Shown here piece after piece: positions 23,808-39,184 of a stretch of 64,000 bases of DNA. The stretch is taken from the NCBI GenBank assembly GCA_026214975.1, contig CM047810.1:90202560-90266559 (forward strand), read 5' to 3'. The position numbers and the translations under genes were made by a program. Under the pieces are notes generated by a model. It had not been told where the DNA came from, made no database searches, and saw only the letters and a program-made list of their open reading frames with translations. The stretch comes from Gentiana macrophylla (taxonomy: Eukaryota; Streptophyta; Magnoliopsida; Gentianales; Gentianaceae). Positions within the stretch are counted from its first letter, which is position 1, and every line of letters begins with the position of its first letter.

Positions 23808-25514
23808 TGATGACGTAGATCAAGTGATAATAAAATACTTGACCACCATAAACCAATACTAGCAAGAGGACTAGGTCCATCGTAGTATAGCTATAGCGAA
23901 TCAAGGTCCATCCCACAGGGAACCAATTGTGGATCATTTATATACAAACAATTAATCATTCATGTCAAGCACACAAAGGCGGTCTACGACCAACAAAAGA
24001 CAAGAAAGATAAAGGACACGACACAAACAACGTAATTAACCTCCCAAATTATTATGTTATCGTTTGGATCTAGAGATCCTATAAAATTGAGCTAGACTCG
24101 ACAACTATTAATCCGATTCGTATTTCTTTTATATTGGCTACGGGAGTCATCCCCTAAACTAGATCTAGCTCCGGGTAGGCCATCTAGATCACTGTGCTAC
24201 ATTACGTGACTTCGCTTCGTAGGCCTCCATCTCATATAACTCGCACGCTTACAAAACTAGGGATGCCGATATTAACCGTATTCCTCACCTAGGCAACATT
24301 CATGTGGTTATGCATACTTCCTAGGCGATCGCATCAGTCTCCGTCCCATTAACACTAACTTTTTAGGTATCATGTTAATCTACGATTTACGTATAACTAG
24401 GTGCTAGCAATTCCCAAATATAACACAGATCTAGATCTCGCTGAAAGTCCCAGAAGATCAATTCATGAGCTGACCTAGGAGTACTATATTGGTATTTCCT
24501 AATAATACGCTAATTAAAACAGACGAGCAACGCAGCCGTAGCCATACCTACTAAGATAAGAAATTCTAGGTGGACAATCACACCATAAAGGCGTGGCTAG
24601 ATTGTGTGGTGGTGAAAACCTAAATCTTAGCGTTTCTATATACGTAACGGATAAAATAGAGATTCATAAAGCAATTATATAGATCTACTAAAAACATGAT
24701 TATTGATCAAAGTAAAGTCATACATACATCACGAGACACAGGCGTGGGCGTGTGGATCCTTATAGGCGAGAAATCCCTACTGCCTCACGTCACAATCCTA
24801 GATCTACATCATTTAACTAAGAACAAACAATCTCAAACGATAAACAATAATTGGGGACTTAATTATAAAGAACTAAGAAGAAATAAATACAAGAACTTAC
24901 ATTATTGCAGAACTTGTATAAAAACCACTCTGAGGAAAACTGAGAACTTTATTATAATTCGAGAGAAGTGTCTAAGGTGGGTTGTTTCTAATGAACTAGA
25001 ACAAGTATATATAGGAGTAAAAATCGAGTTAGGATAAGCCTTAACCGATCTAAATTAGGTTTCCTAAATCCAAATGAAGTCTAAAAACGCGTTAGGATAA
25101 CTCCAAGTCGATCCGGTGGCTTTAGGTAACTCGCTCCCAGCGAGCTGAGCACTTGCTCCCAGCGAGTCCATCAACTTTTGATTGGCTCGCTGGCTCTTGT
25201 CATTCCTTACTCCTCTTTTCACGCTGATCCGGTATTTATCTTCAATGAACTCCGAATTTTCTTCGATTTATCTTGAGATTTAATTCATCCATTTGTAATT
25301 ATCCTCCAATTTATCTCAATCTACAAAATAAATATTTATTGCACAGTAAATCGTATTTAAATGATAAAAACGGATAAATACCAAATTATATTCTATTAAT
25401 CACATAACATTAAATAATCATTATAAATATGTGATTTAACATAAAATATATATTATTAGGCTCGATTTAAGGATAACGTTGATGACTTTTATGGATATAA
25501 TTTGACCGTCATCA
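23808..25514 (-). repeat. 3' LTR (complete, 1707 bp) of the nested element
   Basis: Its U5 side (23850-23930) has the phrase GGGATGGACCTTGATTCGC on the minus strand, close to the U5 of the solo LTR at 15231. The TATA box is TATATATA on the minus strand at 25006-25013. Three GC-rich repeats lie at 25130-25196. The open frame at 24696-25037 recurs in the other LTR and has no known homologue. Confidence 0.88.
25006..25013 (-). promoter_or_regulatory. TATA box of the nested element's LTR
   Basis: Minus strand TCCTATATATACTTG. The GC-rich stem motifs begin 116 bp upstream. Confidence 0.55.
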
Positions 25515-25530
25515 ACTAGCCCCCACTTAG
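25515..25530 (-). promoter_or_regulatory. Polypurine tract of the nested element
   Basis: The minus strand reads AAGTGGGGGCTAGT immediately before the LTR start TGATGACGG. It primes plus-strand DNA synthesis and fixes the orientation. Confidence 0.75.
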
Positions 25531-28046
25531 ACTTTGATCGTCCCGAACAAAGCATCAATAAGTCATTCCCCAAGATAAAATTTTCCACGGTCAAATCATA
25601 CTTACACAAGAAACTCGAGTCAACTCATACCATTCATGCTCATAAGGTATCCATTATTCACTACTCGCTATGAATCGAAGTGATGTGTGCATGTGCATTC
25701 AGTTTTATATATTCGTGGCAAGATTAAAGTTTATGCTAACTTCACAGTCTTAACCTACTAACATCAGTATTCCCACTTCTTAAGCCTCGCAATGGGTAAA
25801 GACATGGTGCAATAAGCAAGAGCGTCATCCATAAGGTTTTTGGACTCGAAGACCGAGAAATACTCAAAGCCTCTTAAAAAGTTGAATTTCTTCGCATTTT
25901 CATAATTTCAAGTATTAACCCAAGAAAGAAACTTGCTTTAAAAGTAAAGTATGCATTGCAAGAATCCTCCTCTCACGGATTAGTCAATAGCATTGAATAT
26001 TACCACAAGCGCGGGGCTACTTTGGTAATGTTACTACAAGCCCAGTGTTTAACGCATTGTTAAAACACAGATAATTCTCAAGCTTATTACTCCTCTTTGA
26101 TGGCTAGAAGATAGGAATACATCAGCAGATAAATATCGACACTAAGTCTACATAACCAATCATCTACGCAATGTACACATAATTTCTTCAGTTATTACAA
26201 TTCGTGCGGTAATAGTGGATTCAAAATTGAGTAATCGAATAATAAATAACTACTTGCAACGGTCGGCATGAATATCCTTAAATTTACATTCACATAAGTA
26301 TAAAATGATCACGTAATCATGCAACTTGGTTCCTTTCCTATCAATTCAATGTTTTAAGAACTCACAATTCTAAGGGTACGAGATAATTAATTTGGCATTT
26401 TTTCAATTTTCTTCAACTTTTCACCGTTTCATTCAATTTTAACACATATCACATCATAGCTAAGTCTCCTTCCCCCCCCCCCCCCCACTTAAACATGGCA
26501 TTATCCTCAATGACAAATAAAAATGAGAATTTAAGAAAAAGACTTAGCTCTGGAAACGGCTCTCAAGTAGATGCAGAACATCGGAGTAATCCAAGCACGT
26601 CGTGGAGAAGCAAACAAAAACCTGGTAAAGCAAACCAAACAGAAACTCCACGAAATCGTTAATAACAAGTCAATGGAAGTTATAAAATAATGTGGCAGTA
26701 ATTAGATATAAAATATCCAAAAACAAATTAAGCCACTTTATTTTATACAACCAATGACAAGGAAAACCAAAGAGTTAAAACGACTCGTTCAGACACGATT
26801 TCTAAGAAAAATACTAAATAGAAAGAAGAATAAACAATCAACAAAAGATTATAGTCTTCATCGATATCCTCCACCACAAAAATATTCTTAAAACCAGGTG
26901 GAGAAGACAAATATCAAAAAGCATTACCCCATGTGGAAAAACACGAGGTGGACTGGATCGACCATGTATTCAATCTAGTGTAAAAGAGAAACTTGGTAAG
27001 GTATAACAGATTGAATGTGACCTATAGGCTAAAGATAAAATCAGATACTTCGCGCAGAAACTTCTCGCTTGGATTGGATATCAACAACTTAGGGAGATGT
27101 AGCTACTCCTCAAAAGTACTAAGTACCCAATTTAGCACGTGGAAGTTCTCAACGTCATCAACAAGGTCGGATCGGTGGGATAGTATAGAACAAAACTCAT
27201 CATCTATATGTGCCGGAAGGGTCAGAAAAATTGAAAAATTGAAATCTTCCGGTAGAAAGAGAAGTTGTATTTCGATCGAACCAAAAACTTATAAAATCTA
27301 GCTAGGTTTAGAGCTACACTTACCCCAGCTAGGATCATGAAAACCAAAATGATAAAAGATAATCATTAAAACTTAGCAATATTTCTAATTCCACAACACA
27401 AGGGTATTTTGCTAACAAAATGGAGGTTGAGAGTATGATGGGTTTAGAAAAATATATACATAAGAATGGTAAAAAGATAAAGGGTGGGTAAGACATTGTG
27501 ATTATGGGTGGGTTGAAATTGGTTAAGGGATTGGGTGAGGGTGGGTATTGTTCAAGGGATTGGGTAGGGTGGGTGAATGAAATAGATGGAAAGAAAAAGA
27601 GGGGATGAAAGAATGGTTAGAAATGTGAATTGTTGGGGCAGATTGGTGAGAGGATCGAAACGTTTGAAGGTGAAAAAGTGTAAAGGGAAAGATAAGGATA
27701 GTTGCAGAACGAACTGCACACCACTTTGGATTTTCACTTGGATCACCATTCTAAAATGTTTTGGAAGTTGACCAAAAAGCGTTCTTGTTCGCACCAATCA
27801 TTCTCTGTTACATTTTCAGTAATTCTCAAGTTCTCTTAATGCTTCCATCTTAAGGTTGATTGCTAAATTTCCTTTTATTTAGCAATTTCTCGACTCTCCT
27901 AAGAAACTCTATTTCACGTGGCCTATATTGAGTAAAAAAGTTTTGCACATCCTTAGCCTAATGGCCATCGGAACACGGCAAAATAAAAAACATCAACATA
28001 TGTCACGTTACTCTTATTTGACTCAAAGAAAGGAAAACCTAAAATC
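25531..28046 (-). other. Non-coding interior of the nested element
   Basis: 2.5 kb without a credible ORF on either strand. At 26470-26515 the minus strand reads GTCATTGAGGATAATGCCAT, then TTTAAGTGGGGGGG (plus-strand C run 26473-26487). This is the known post-pol motif of Athila/Tat-type elements and supports descent from that group. The plus-strand frame 26993-27301 looks like chance. Confidence 0.65.
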
Positions 28047-28872
28047 CTAAAAACACGATTATTGATCAAAGTAAAATCATACATAGATCACGAGACATAG
28101 GATTGGGCGTGTGGATCCTTATAGACGAGGAATCCCTACTGCCTCACGTCACAATCCTAGATCTACATCATTTAACTAAGAACAAACAATCTCAAACGAT
28201 AAACAATAATTGGGGACTTAATTATAAAGAACTAAGAACAAATAAATACAAGAACTTACATTATTGCAGAACTTGCATAAAAACCACTCTGAGGAAAACT
28301 GAGAACTTTATTATAATTCGAGAGAAGTGTCTAAGGTGTGTTTTGCTAATGAACTAGAACAAGTATATATAGGAGTAAAAATCGAGTTAGGATAAGGCTT
28401 AACCGATTTAAATTAGGTTTCCTAAATCCAAATGAAGTTTAAAAACGCGTTAGGATAACTCCAAGTCGATCCGGTGGCTTTAGGGAACTCGCTCCCAGCG
28501 AGCTGAGCACTTGCTGCCAGCGAGTCCATCAACTTTTGATTGGCTCGCTGGCTCTTGTCATTCCTTACTCCTCTTTTCGCGCTGATCCGGTATTTATCTT
28601 CAATGCACTCCGAATTTTCTTCGATTTATCTTGAGATTTAATTCATCCATTTGTAATTATCCTCCAATTTATCTCAATCTACAAAATAAATATTTATTGC
28701 ATAGTAAATCGTATTTAAATGATAAAAACGGATAAATACAAAATTATATTCTATTAATCACATAACATTAAATAATCATTATAAACATGTGATTTAACAT
28801 AAAATATATATTATTAGGCTCGATTTAAGGATAACGTTGATGACTTTTATGGGCATAATTTGACCGTCATCA
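28047..28872 (-). repeat. 5' LTR (truncated) of the nested element
   Basis: It aligns with 24688-25514 at about 97% by eye, with one 1 bp gap. It keeps U3 and the TATA region but has lost R/U5 and the primer site. The GC-rich motifs recur at 28488-28502 and 28510-28524. Confidence 0.9.
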
Positions 28873-28877
28873 GTCAT

Positions 28878-29961
28878 GGCGTGTTGCTAGACGCTATCAA
28901 TGATCGTTATGTATGAAGGGTATTTTAGTAAATGTACTTTGTGCCTACAAGCAACATATTCAGAAGCCTATCGGGTCACACACATAAGAACATCTAGCCA
29001 GATTAAAATACGGTTATAGTGATAACCAAATAAGGAAAGTTTTATCTCGACTATAAAGTGTTATAGTGGTAAATTAATATGGCGGTATTTATTTATTATG
29101 AATAAATTAAGTACAAGATATTTTATGTTGATTAATTAAATATACATATTTTTTATGTATGTGGCAAAACTATATGTGTATATGATGCACATGTATTTTG
29201 TGAATTAATTAATCATAGTATTATATTAATTAATTAAGAAAATTCCGGAAGCCAATAAAAGGCTATTTGGGGCGGAGGTTATAAGTGTATAAGATACACT
29301 TTGGATTGTGCAAATTAATTAATAATATTATTATTTATTAATATTAGATAATAATGTGTATAGATTTACATACATGTGCAAATTGATTTATGGTAATATG
29401 ATAAAGATAATCAATATTAAATATTGACAATATCTTGAATATATTTAATATGAGATATTAAATTAAATGAGATAAATCTAGAATATCTATTTTCCTTATT
29501 TTACTAATAAAAGGTTTTATTCCTCCTTACTCCATGCAAGAAGCTTTTCCCAATGGGATCGGGATAAAGGGTGGCGCCATATACCCTATATAAGCGAGGG
29601 ATTGACTAGCTCTTTTGTGCATCACAATTCCAAGAGTCTAATAATTCTTGTGAAAATAAAAGGGCTTCTTAGAGAGAGTTTCGAGAGAGAGAAAAATGTC
29701 GGTCTAGCAACCGAGTTTTTCTAGTAGCAATCCAATGGTGGATTCTGGCGGGTTGTTCGTGTGGATCAAGGATAGAGGCCGAACATTTGTGCGGCTTCGT
29801 GCAGAAACTACAACCGTATACAAAGCGACGATCTATTTTAGATCATCCAAGGTATTCTTTTAGTCAACTTTTTTTACGCTTGTTGCTTAAACGGTGTCGA
29901 TCTTGGTTAAAAATGAAATAAATTTTAAATTCCACTGTGTTCCCGCGTAGATTTCCTAACA
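28878..29961 (+). repeat. 3' LTR of the split Copia element, second part
   Basis: It continues the LTR begun at 22926 and ends ATTTCCTAACA. A TATA box TATATAAG lies at 29587-29594. The full LTR without the insert would be about 1.97 kb. Confidence 0.75.
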
Positions 29962-30539
29962 GTCGGTTGCCCCATAATTCTAAAGGTGCAGCCTCCCCTA
30001 ACCGTTACATAAATTGAAAAATGATAACCGTTACTAAATGATCTCATTTTTATGTATGCTTTTTTGAATTATTTAAAGTGAGTTATTATTTTCGTATAAA
30101 TTATATCTTGTTTTATCTGATGCATTTATATTCATTTACATACCATAAGCATTATTAGTTTAAAAATTCATGTATTTGATGAGTTTGCCTCAAATCTCAA
30201 GTAAATCTTTGAACATTCTTTAAATTCTCTCTACCTAAATAATACCATTAATTTGTTATACATAAGTGTGGTCTATGATCCTAAGTACATATATACTTTT
30301 GATATAACTTATATACTAACTATTTTAGTACAAAAGATTATTGTCGTTTGTTTACCAAGGAAACTAAGAGATGCGATTTTAATTAGAACTGCTTTAGTAT
30401 TTATCAGCGTTCACCACGGATCGAGTCGAGCATGATCATGTTCATGAGCAGCTCTGTTCGTTTAACAGCTCTATTGATGGTACTACTGGTTATCAAATTC
30501 ATCATTCAAATGTATCACCTAATCCAAGTGACTACCCTT
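29962..30539. other. Intergenic, with a hAT-MITE end fragment
   Basis: No gene. At about 30415-30468 the sequence GCTCTGTTCGTTTAACAGCT resembles the right end of the hAT MITE at 45093-45668, so this is a fragment of that family. Confidence 0.5.
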
Positions 30540-31019
30540 CAATAATTTATGTGTCATTCTCTTATATCTCTACCCTTTTTCACCCCACTGAGGAATCAAG
30601 CAAGAGGATCCCCTTTCCTCTTTATCATCTGTGCTAAAGGCCTTATTATCCCCTTTTTAATAGTAATATTACCCCTTTTAGATTTGGTAACAATGGCCCT
30701 TGTCTCTCCCACCACTTTTTTGCAGATGACTGCATAATGTTTTCCAAGCCTCTAACTCCAATGCAACCGAACTCATGAGAATCCTTAAGTTCTATAAGTG
30801 TCTATCAGACCAAAAAGTTAATCACTTGAAATCAAATGTTTTATTTAATGAGGGTCTAAATTCGAAATCCAACAGCCTATCCTACAGAGTCTTTCCATTC
30901 CTAATGGAAACTCTACTGGAAAATACATGGTACTCCCTTCATGGTAGGATGATCAAAATATGAAATCTTTCAATACCTCAAAGACAAAATCTGAAAAGAA
31001 TGAATGGTGAAAATCTATA
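30540..31019 (+). pseudogene. LINE reverse transcriptase fragment (before the pogo insertion)
   Basis: It encodes, over shifting frames, the plant L1-type RT signatures: a damaged RQGDPLSPFLF region (SPFLFIICAKGL), a FADD box remnant near 30715-30730 (FADDCI after a frameshift) and FYKCLSDQKVNHLKSNVLF. The frame then reaches FQYLKDKI and is interrupted at 31019 by the DNA transposon. Continuation at 31643 restores the homology. Many stops; dead. Confidence 0.8.
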
Positions 31020-31642
31020 TATGATGAAACTCTCGATAAATGCATACATTTGGGACCGACCAAAATTATTACTTTAACGAGTTTATTTGTTTATCGATAA
31101 ATGAATAATTTATTCATTTATCGATAAATTAATATTTTTTACTTTACAAAGAAATAATTACATCTAGTTGATTAAATTATTCAAGCTGTGATGAATACGT
31201 CTAATGATGATGAGAATGATCATGAATCAGACGATAGTTCGGTTTTACCCAATGTCTCATCGAAAGAAGCCTTTCAAGCAACTATCACCAACATGAACAA
31301 AATATTCATGAAGTTGTGTATACTCTACAAAAAGTTAAAGATGCGATCGAATTTGGTTTAGCCACTAAGAAGAAACAAGTTACTCTAGATGCATATTTTC
31401 AGAAAATATGAAGTGAAATATGAAATTTCGAAAATATATAAGTTTAATATATAAATTTCTAACTGGAATTATGCATTTATTATTTTATATTTTTATTAGC
31501 TTTATTGTATTCAATTTTTTTTATTACTTAATCGTTTTAGCGAAATTATTACTTTAGTACATGCCCAAGTCGGGACCGGAAGAAATTATTATCTTAGTGA
31601 GGATATTACTTTATCGGATATTCATTTATCGAGAGTTTACTA
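31020..31642. mobile_element. Pogo/Emigrant-like (Tc1-mariner superfamily) transposon, 623 bp
   Basis: The ends carry inverted repeats sharing AAACTCTCGATAAATG (31027-31042 and its complement at 31623-31638). Next inside on both ends are GGGACCG strings and ATTATTACTTTA-like subterminal repeats, as in plant Emigrant/Lemi1. It is flanked by TA (31018-31019 and 31643-31644). Inside, a short plus-strand frame ends AIEFGLATKKKQVTLDAYF before a stop at about 31410, resembling the C-terminus of pogo/Tigger transposases. It appears to be a deletion derivative. Confidence 0.78.
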
Positions 31643-32345
31643 TATCTTACCCCCGCTGGCAAGGAAGCCTAATAAAGTCTATGATCCAATCTATTCCAAC
31701 ATATGTGATGTAGTGCTTTAACATCCCTGAGAAGCTTCTAAAGGAAATCTTGGGTATGTTTCAAAAATTATGGTGGCGCAACAACCCTAAAAAATCTTCT
31801 ATGGTCTAGACTTCTTGAGACACAATCTATACTTCTAAGAGCAAATGTGGCATTGGCTTTCGCAATCTGAAACTTTTCAATAAAGATTTACTTGCTAATC
31901 AGAGCTGGAGAATTCTTCGATATCCACTCTCCGACAACTTATATTCTCAAAGCCAAGTATCATTAAAGCAAATACTTTCTTGATGCAAAACGTACACAAA
32001 CCTCTTGTTTCATTTGGAGAAGCACTCTATGTGGCAAATATAGTCTTACGTAGGGTCTCAGGTGGACAATTGGCACTGGCATGAACACAAGTATATGGAA
32101 AGACCCTTGGATCCCTCTGAATCCTTCATTCTGGATTGCTCCTCTAGACCCAGTTGACCAGCTCCTAACTAATAATACCTAGTATCTACCCCTTTCTCCT
32201 ACACCAATGGAAAGGTGGTACATCTTTACCTAATTTGAGTAGGGATTCTTGGAATTACCCATGGTCGGCTGTTGTTCCTCCCAAAATCTGTACCGTCCTC
32301 CAGAGAATCGCTTCATCTTCTTTACCTATTGGTGAGAATCACAAG
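31643..32345 (+). pseudogene. LINE C-terminal region (after the pogo insertion)
   Basis: The translation shows SPAGKEALIKSVIQSIPTYV, FNIPEKLLKEILGMFQKLWW, CGIGFRNLKLFNKDLLANQS and a late WNYPWSAVVPPKI segment (zf-RVT region). These are diagnostic of the region after RT in plant L1-type LINEs. Stops and frameshifts are present. Confidence 0.8.
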
Positions 32346-32946
32346 AATATATATGTGCAGTTATCTATTTATGAAAAAGTTTTTTAAGATCCTTGAACCG
32401 CCAGGCTATAGGGTCAACGAATAGATGTGCAATATGCAGTTATCTATTCCATCAGATGATGATTCAGGCACCGCTAAATGCACAGAAATATGCACCGAGA
32501 ATCACTTTAGACCACACTTTGACTATTAAAAAAAATAAAACAGAAAATCATACCCCACACAAATGCAAAAATCAGGGGACGTGTGTGGGTGTTTTCGGGT
32601 GTATCATTTTTGTATTCCTTCAACTGTGTCAGAGATGAAAAGAAACCCCCCATCCCCACCCCACCTCACCCACCCCCCCCAACCCCCCAAAAAAAAAAAA
32701 AAAAAAATGAGTAAAACAGAGCTTTTAACAAGAATATGATCCAATATTACATGCCACAAAATGTGCATTTCAACGTGTCTGAGAGCATCAAAACGATGCC
32801 GACACCTGCAGTCCATAAGTCTCCTATCACCATCTACCACAACCACACCCAAAGCTTCATATTATTCGACATTATTAAAAAAACACACAAACTTTTAAAC
32901 CAAAAACACTCGGGAGATGCGATGCAGAATCCTTCGGTGCATACTT
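32346..32946. other. Region downstream of cysteine synthase, with C-run and A-run
   Basis: No gene. A C-rich run at 32645-32690 followed by about 19 A residues (32689-32707) produces spurious Gly/Pro-rich ORFs. It should contain the 3' UTR of the neighbouring gene, but I could not place a poly(A) signal. Confidence 0.5.
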
Positions 32947-36710
<3,764 letters not shown>

Positions 36711-37240
36711 AGTTATCCTGCAATTAAATCAATTCAACCAGACATAATTTTGTATCACATACTTCAAACAAAACATGTAAGAAACTACAATCTCATCAGA
36801 ACGGCGAACAAAAGGAGAAATAATACGTTAACATTCCACTTCACCCTTTTCAATATCCATGATTCTAAGAAGAAAATTTCAACTTTCCTGCTTCCACAGG
36901 TACAAAATTTCAAACTTTGAATTCATCTCATCAAATTATGAGAAAATGACCAAAACCCACATTGATTTCCCGATAAAGCCGCCAATTTGAGGGAGAAGGA
37001 ACGCGAAAATGATCGATTAAGTAGTGCTGAAAGAAAGCCGGATGGACCAACCAAAACAGCTACCTTTTTAGAGAGAGAATCCTTTGTACCTTTAAATGAA
37101 GCGGAAATAGTAGTTGCACAAAAGACAGATCGGACAGAAAGCTTTAGCAAAATGGATGAAATTGATTTTCTGAACCACACGAACAGAAATGACCTCGAAA
37201 CGGAAATATACTAATGATGAGCAGAGCTGAATTGACTTAG
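36711..37240 (-). promoter_or_regulatory. 5' UTR intron end and probable promoter/leader of cysteine synthase
   Basis: The minus strand before the ATG reads TTTAATTGCAG then GATAACT then ATG, so an acceptor lies at 36718-36719 and the leader is spliced. A leader exon with a possible donor (AAAAAG then GTAGCTG) lies around 37060-37210. Transcription start not determined. The plus-strand frame at 36987-37214 is antisense to this leader and not believed. Confidence 0.5.
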
Positions 37241-37969
37241 GCAGGCAAAAGGGGTTTACAGAAACGTGATTACGTTAATTACGAAAATTTAAAGGTTTGA
37301 TAGTCCTCGTAATTAGCGGAGAAGGACAAAGATTAGCACAGTCCATCGGTGGTTTTCAGGTTTTCTCTTTTTTTATTTTACAGAGATATTCAAGATATAT
37401 ATGGTATGTCTCGCACAAACCCAATCTTGGTCCTAAGGCGGCTCTATAAACCCATTTCGTTTTTCGTTTTGGATTTTATTTGCACCACACCGATTTAATT
37501 GTCTATCATATTATCTGTACATAACATAATATCATAAACGATCATATGAAAGTCGAATATATCGGCAAGAATACGTGAACACTGTAATAGTCGAATCGAT
37601 GATCGGCCCGGAAGTTACACGCGCCGTCGCATTGGATTTTCAAATGGTCGATTCTGTGAAAATGATATGGTGAACCGCCAAGTGTGAGACACTAAATAGA
37701 CCAGTTGTGGTGTAAATAATAGTCCTTTTTTTTTCATTTTCTACAAAACATACACTCGTAGTCCTATTCAAATTAGTAATATCTTTGTCCGAAAATATAA
37801 TTCACTTTGAGTAGAAGCTGCAAGAACATGTTCATGGGACAGGACACCCCAGTCGATAAAGCCTAAACAAGCTCAAGTCTCATGGGCCAAATGATGAGGG
37901 GTTTAATGCCAGTTCGCTTAACAAATGAAAAAAAAAATACAAAAATAAAAAGAATCCGCTAAATGTAAG
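37241..37969. other. Intergenic stretch upstream of cysteine synthase
   Basis: No gene, RNA or element end recognised. It probably includes distal promoter sequence. Confidence 0.4.
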
Positions 37970-38600
37970 TGATATACCAAAATCAACATAAGCCCAGTAG
38001 CGGACAGGGTCCTCAACCAGCTCCGCCTCACGCTATCACGATCCTCATCGTTAGCCAAGTACAACGAGAATAAAGCAGCTAACAACTAGCTCGATACTAA
38101 GCACTGGGGGGCCGACATGCTCGCCCCTCCGGCTCGCCATCCTTCAACACAGCTTGACAACAAAGTTCCTCTAAGTCCGACCTCAGTCAGCGCTCTGAGT
38201 CCGCCAGGACTCTCTGCCCGTCGAGGGCTCTCCGAGTCCGCCAGGAGTCTCCGCCCGTCGTGGGCTCTCCGAGTCCGCCATGACTCTCCGCCCGTCGGGG
38301 GCTCTCCGAATCCGCCAAGGACTTTCAGCCCTCCAAGCTCATAGTCACGCCGGTGCCCGCTCTGCCTGCTACCATCATTGCCCCGCTCGCGGTGACTCTC
38401 TCGGATTTCTCTCCTAAGAACTACGCATTGACTTGATCCCTACAAAGAGAACATAGGCAGCCTTTCAGGCTCAGCTCATAATCAAATGCTCCATCTTTTT
38501 CTTGATCCCCACCGCCTCTCACCGGAGAAATCACACACAATCAGCTAGATATCCACCTCAAAATCCATATGTCGCAAACCTGATATTTTTGACAATATCA
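37970..38600 (+). repeat. Left LTR of the TRIM-like element
   Basis: 631 bp. It carries three full copies of a 37 bp tandem repeat (38198-38308) plus a partial copy. Compared with the right LTR it lacks the segment with the TATA box. Confidence 0.82.
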
Positions 38601-38611
38601 GTTGGCTCCGT

Positions 38612-38853
38612 TACCAAAATCAAGACAATGCGTAGTTCTTAGAAGAGAAATCCGAGAGAGAGCTCTAATGGAGGTTAAGTTGATTTTTATAGGGCATGGA
38701 GCTGGCAGCTGGCAGAGAGCAGGGCAGCTGGCAGACTATGAGCTTGGAGGGCTGAAAGTCCTTGGCGGACAGAGAGTCCTGGAGGATTCGGAGAGCCCCT
38801 GACGGGCAGAGAGTCATGGCGGACTCGGAGAGCCCTCGACGGGCAGAGAGTCC
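38612..38853 (-). repeat. Inverted copy of part of the LTR inside the TRIM-like element
   Basis: The reverse complement matches the LTR stretch from the 37 bp repeats through TATAAAAATCAA to AGAACTACGCATTG. It can therefore pair with either LTR. Confidence 0.82.
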
Positions 38854-39051
38854 AAATATGATGCCGAGCTGGATTCGGGCTTATAAAAGACGCTCGAGGG
38901 CGAGCTCCAAATATGATGCCGAGCTGAAGTCGGGCTTATAGAAGACACTCGAGTGCGTGCTCCAAATATGATGCTGAGCTGGTCGGCATCACATTTGGAG
39001 CTCGCCCTTGAGCGTCTTCTATAAGCCCGACTCCAGCTCGGCATCATATTT
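38854..39051. repeat. Tandem plus inverted repeats, ~55 bp arms
   Basis: Two direct copies beginning AAATATGATGCCGAGCTG (38854, 38909), a partial third at 38964, then an inverted copy at 38998-39051 ending CAGCTCGGCATCATATTT. This can form a stem of roughly 55 bp with a loop of about 35 bp. Confidence 0.85.
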
Positions 39052-39184
39052 CTGCTCGCACCTAGTAGAATCTTCTATCGCTCTACAAACGGCCATCTCG
39101 GCAAGCGACACATCAAGTCATCTACAAACTTTACTCCGTGATTTTCACCTGTACAGTGAAGAGCTTAAGGAGTAGGGGGGCCAT

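Larger units (their letters stand above)
23808..28872 (-). mobile_element. Non-coding 5.1 kb LTR retroelement (LARD-like), nested
   Basis: The outer ends are perfect 8 bp inverted repeats (TGATGACG...CGTCATCA) flanked by the 5 bp duplication GTCAT. The left LTR is complete (23808-25514); the right LTR (28047-28872) matches only 24688-25514. The polypurine tract beside the left LTR shows transcription to the left, so the right one is the 5' LTR and lacks its U5 end and primer site. The interior encodes no gag or pol, which makes it non-autonomous or internally deleted. Confidence 0.9.

Noticed and set aside
24696..25037. 113-residue ORF repeated at 28103-28357
   Set aside because: The repeat is the two LTR copies of one element; the frame has no homology and overlaps U3/TATA.
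26993..27301. 102-residue plus-strand ORF
   Set aside because: Antisense to the element's transcription, no motif, Ser/Lys-rich by composition.
36987..37214. 75-residue charged plus-strand ORF upstream of cysteine synthase
   Set aside because: Antisense to the probable leader exon, with no independent support.
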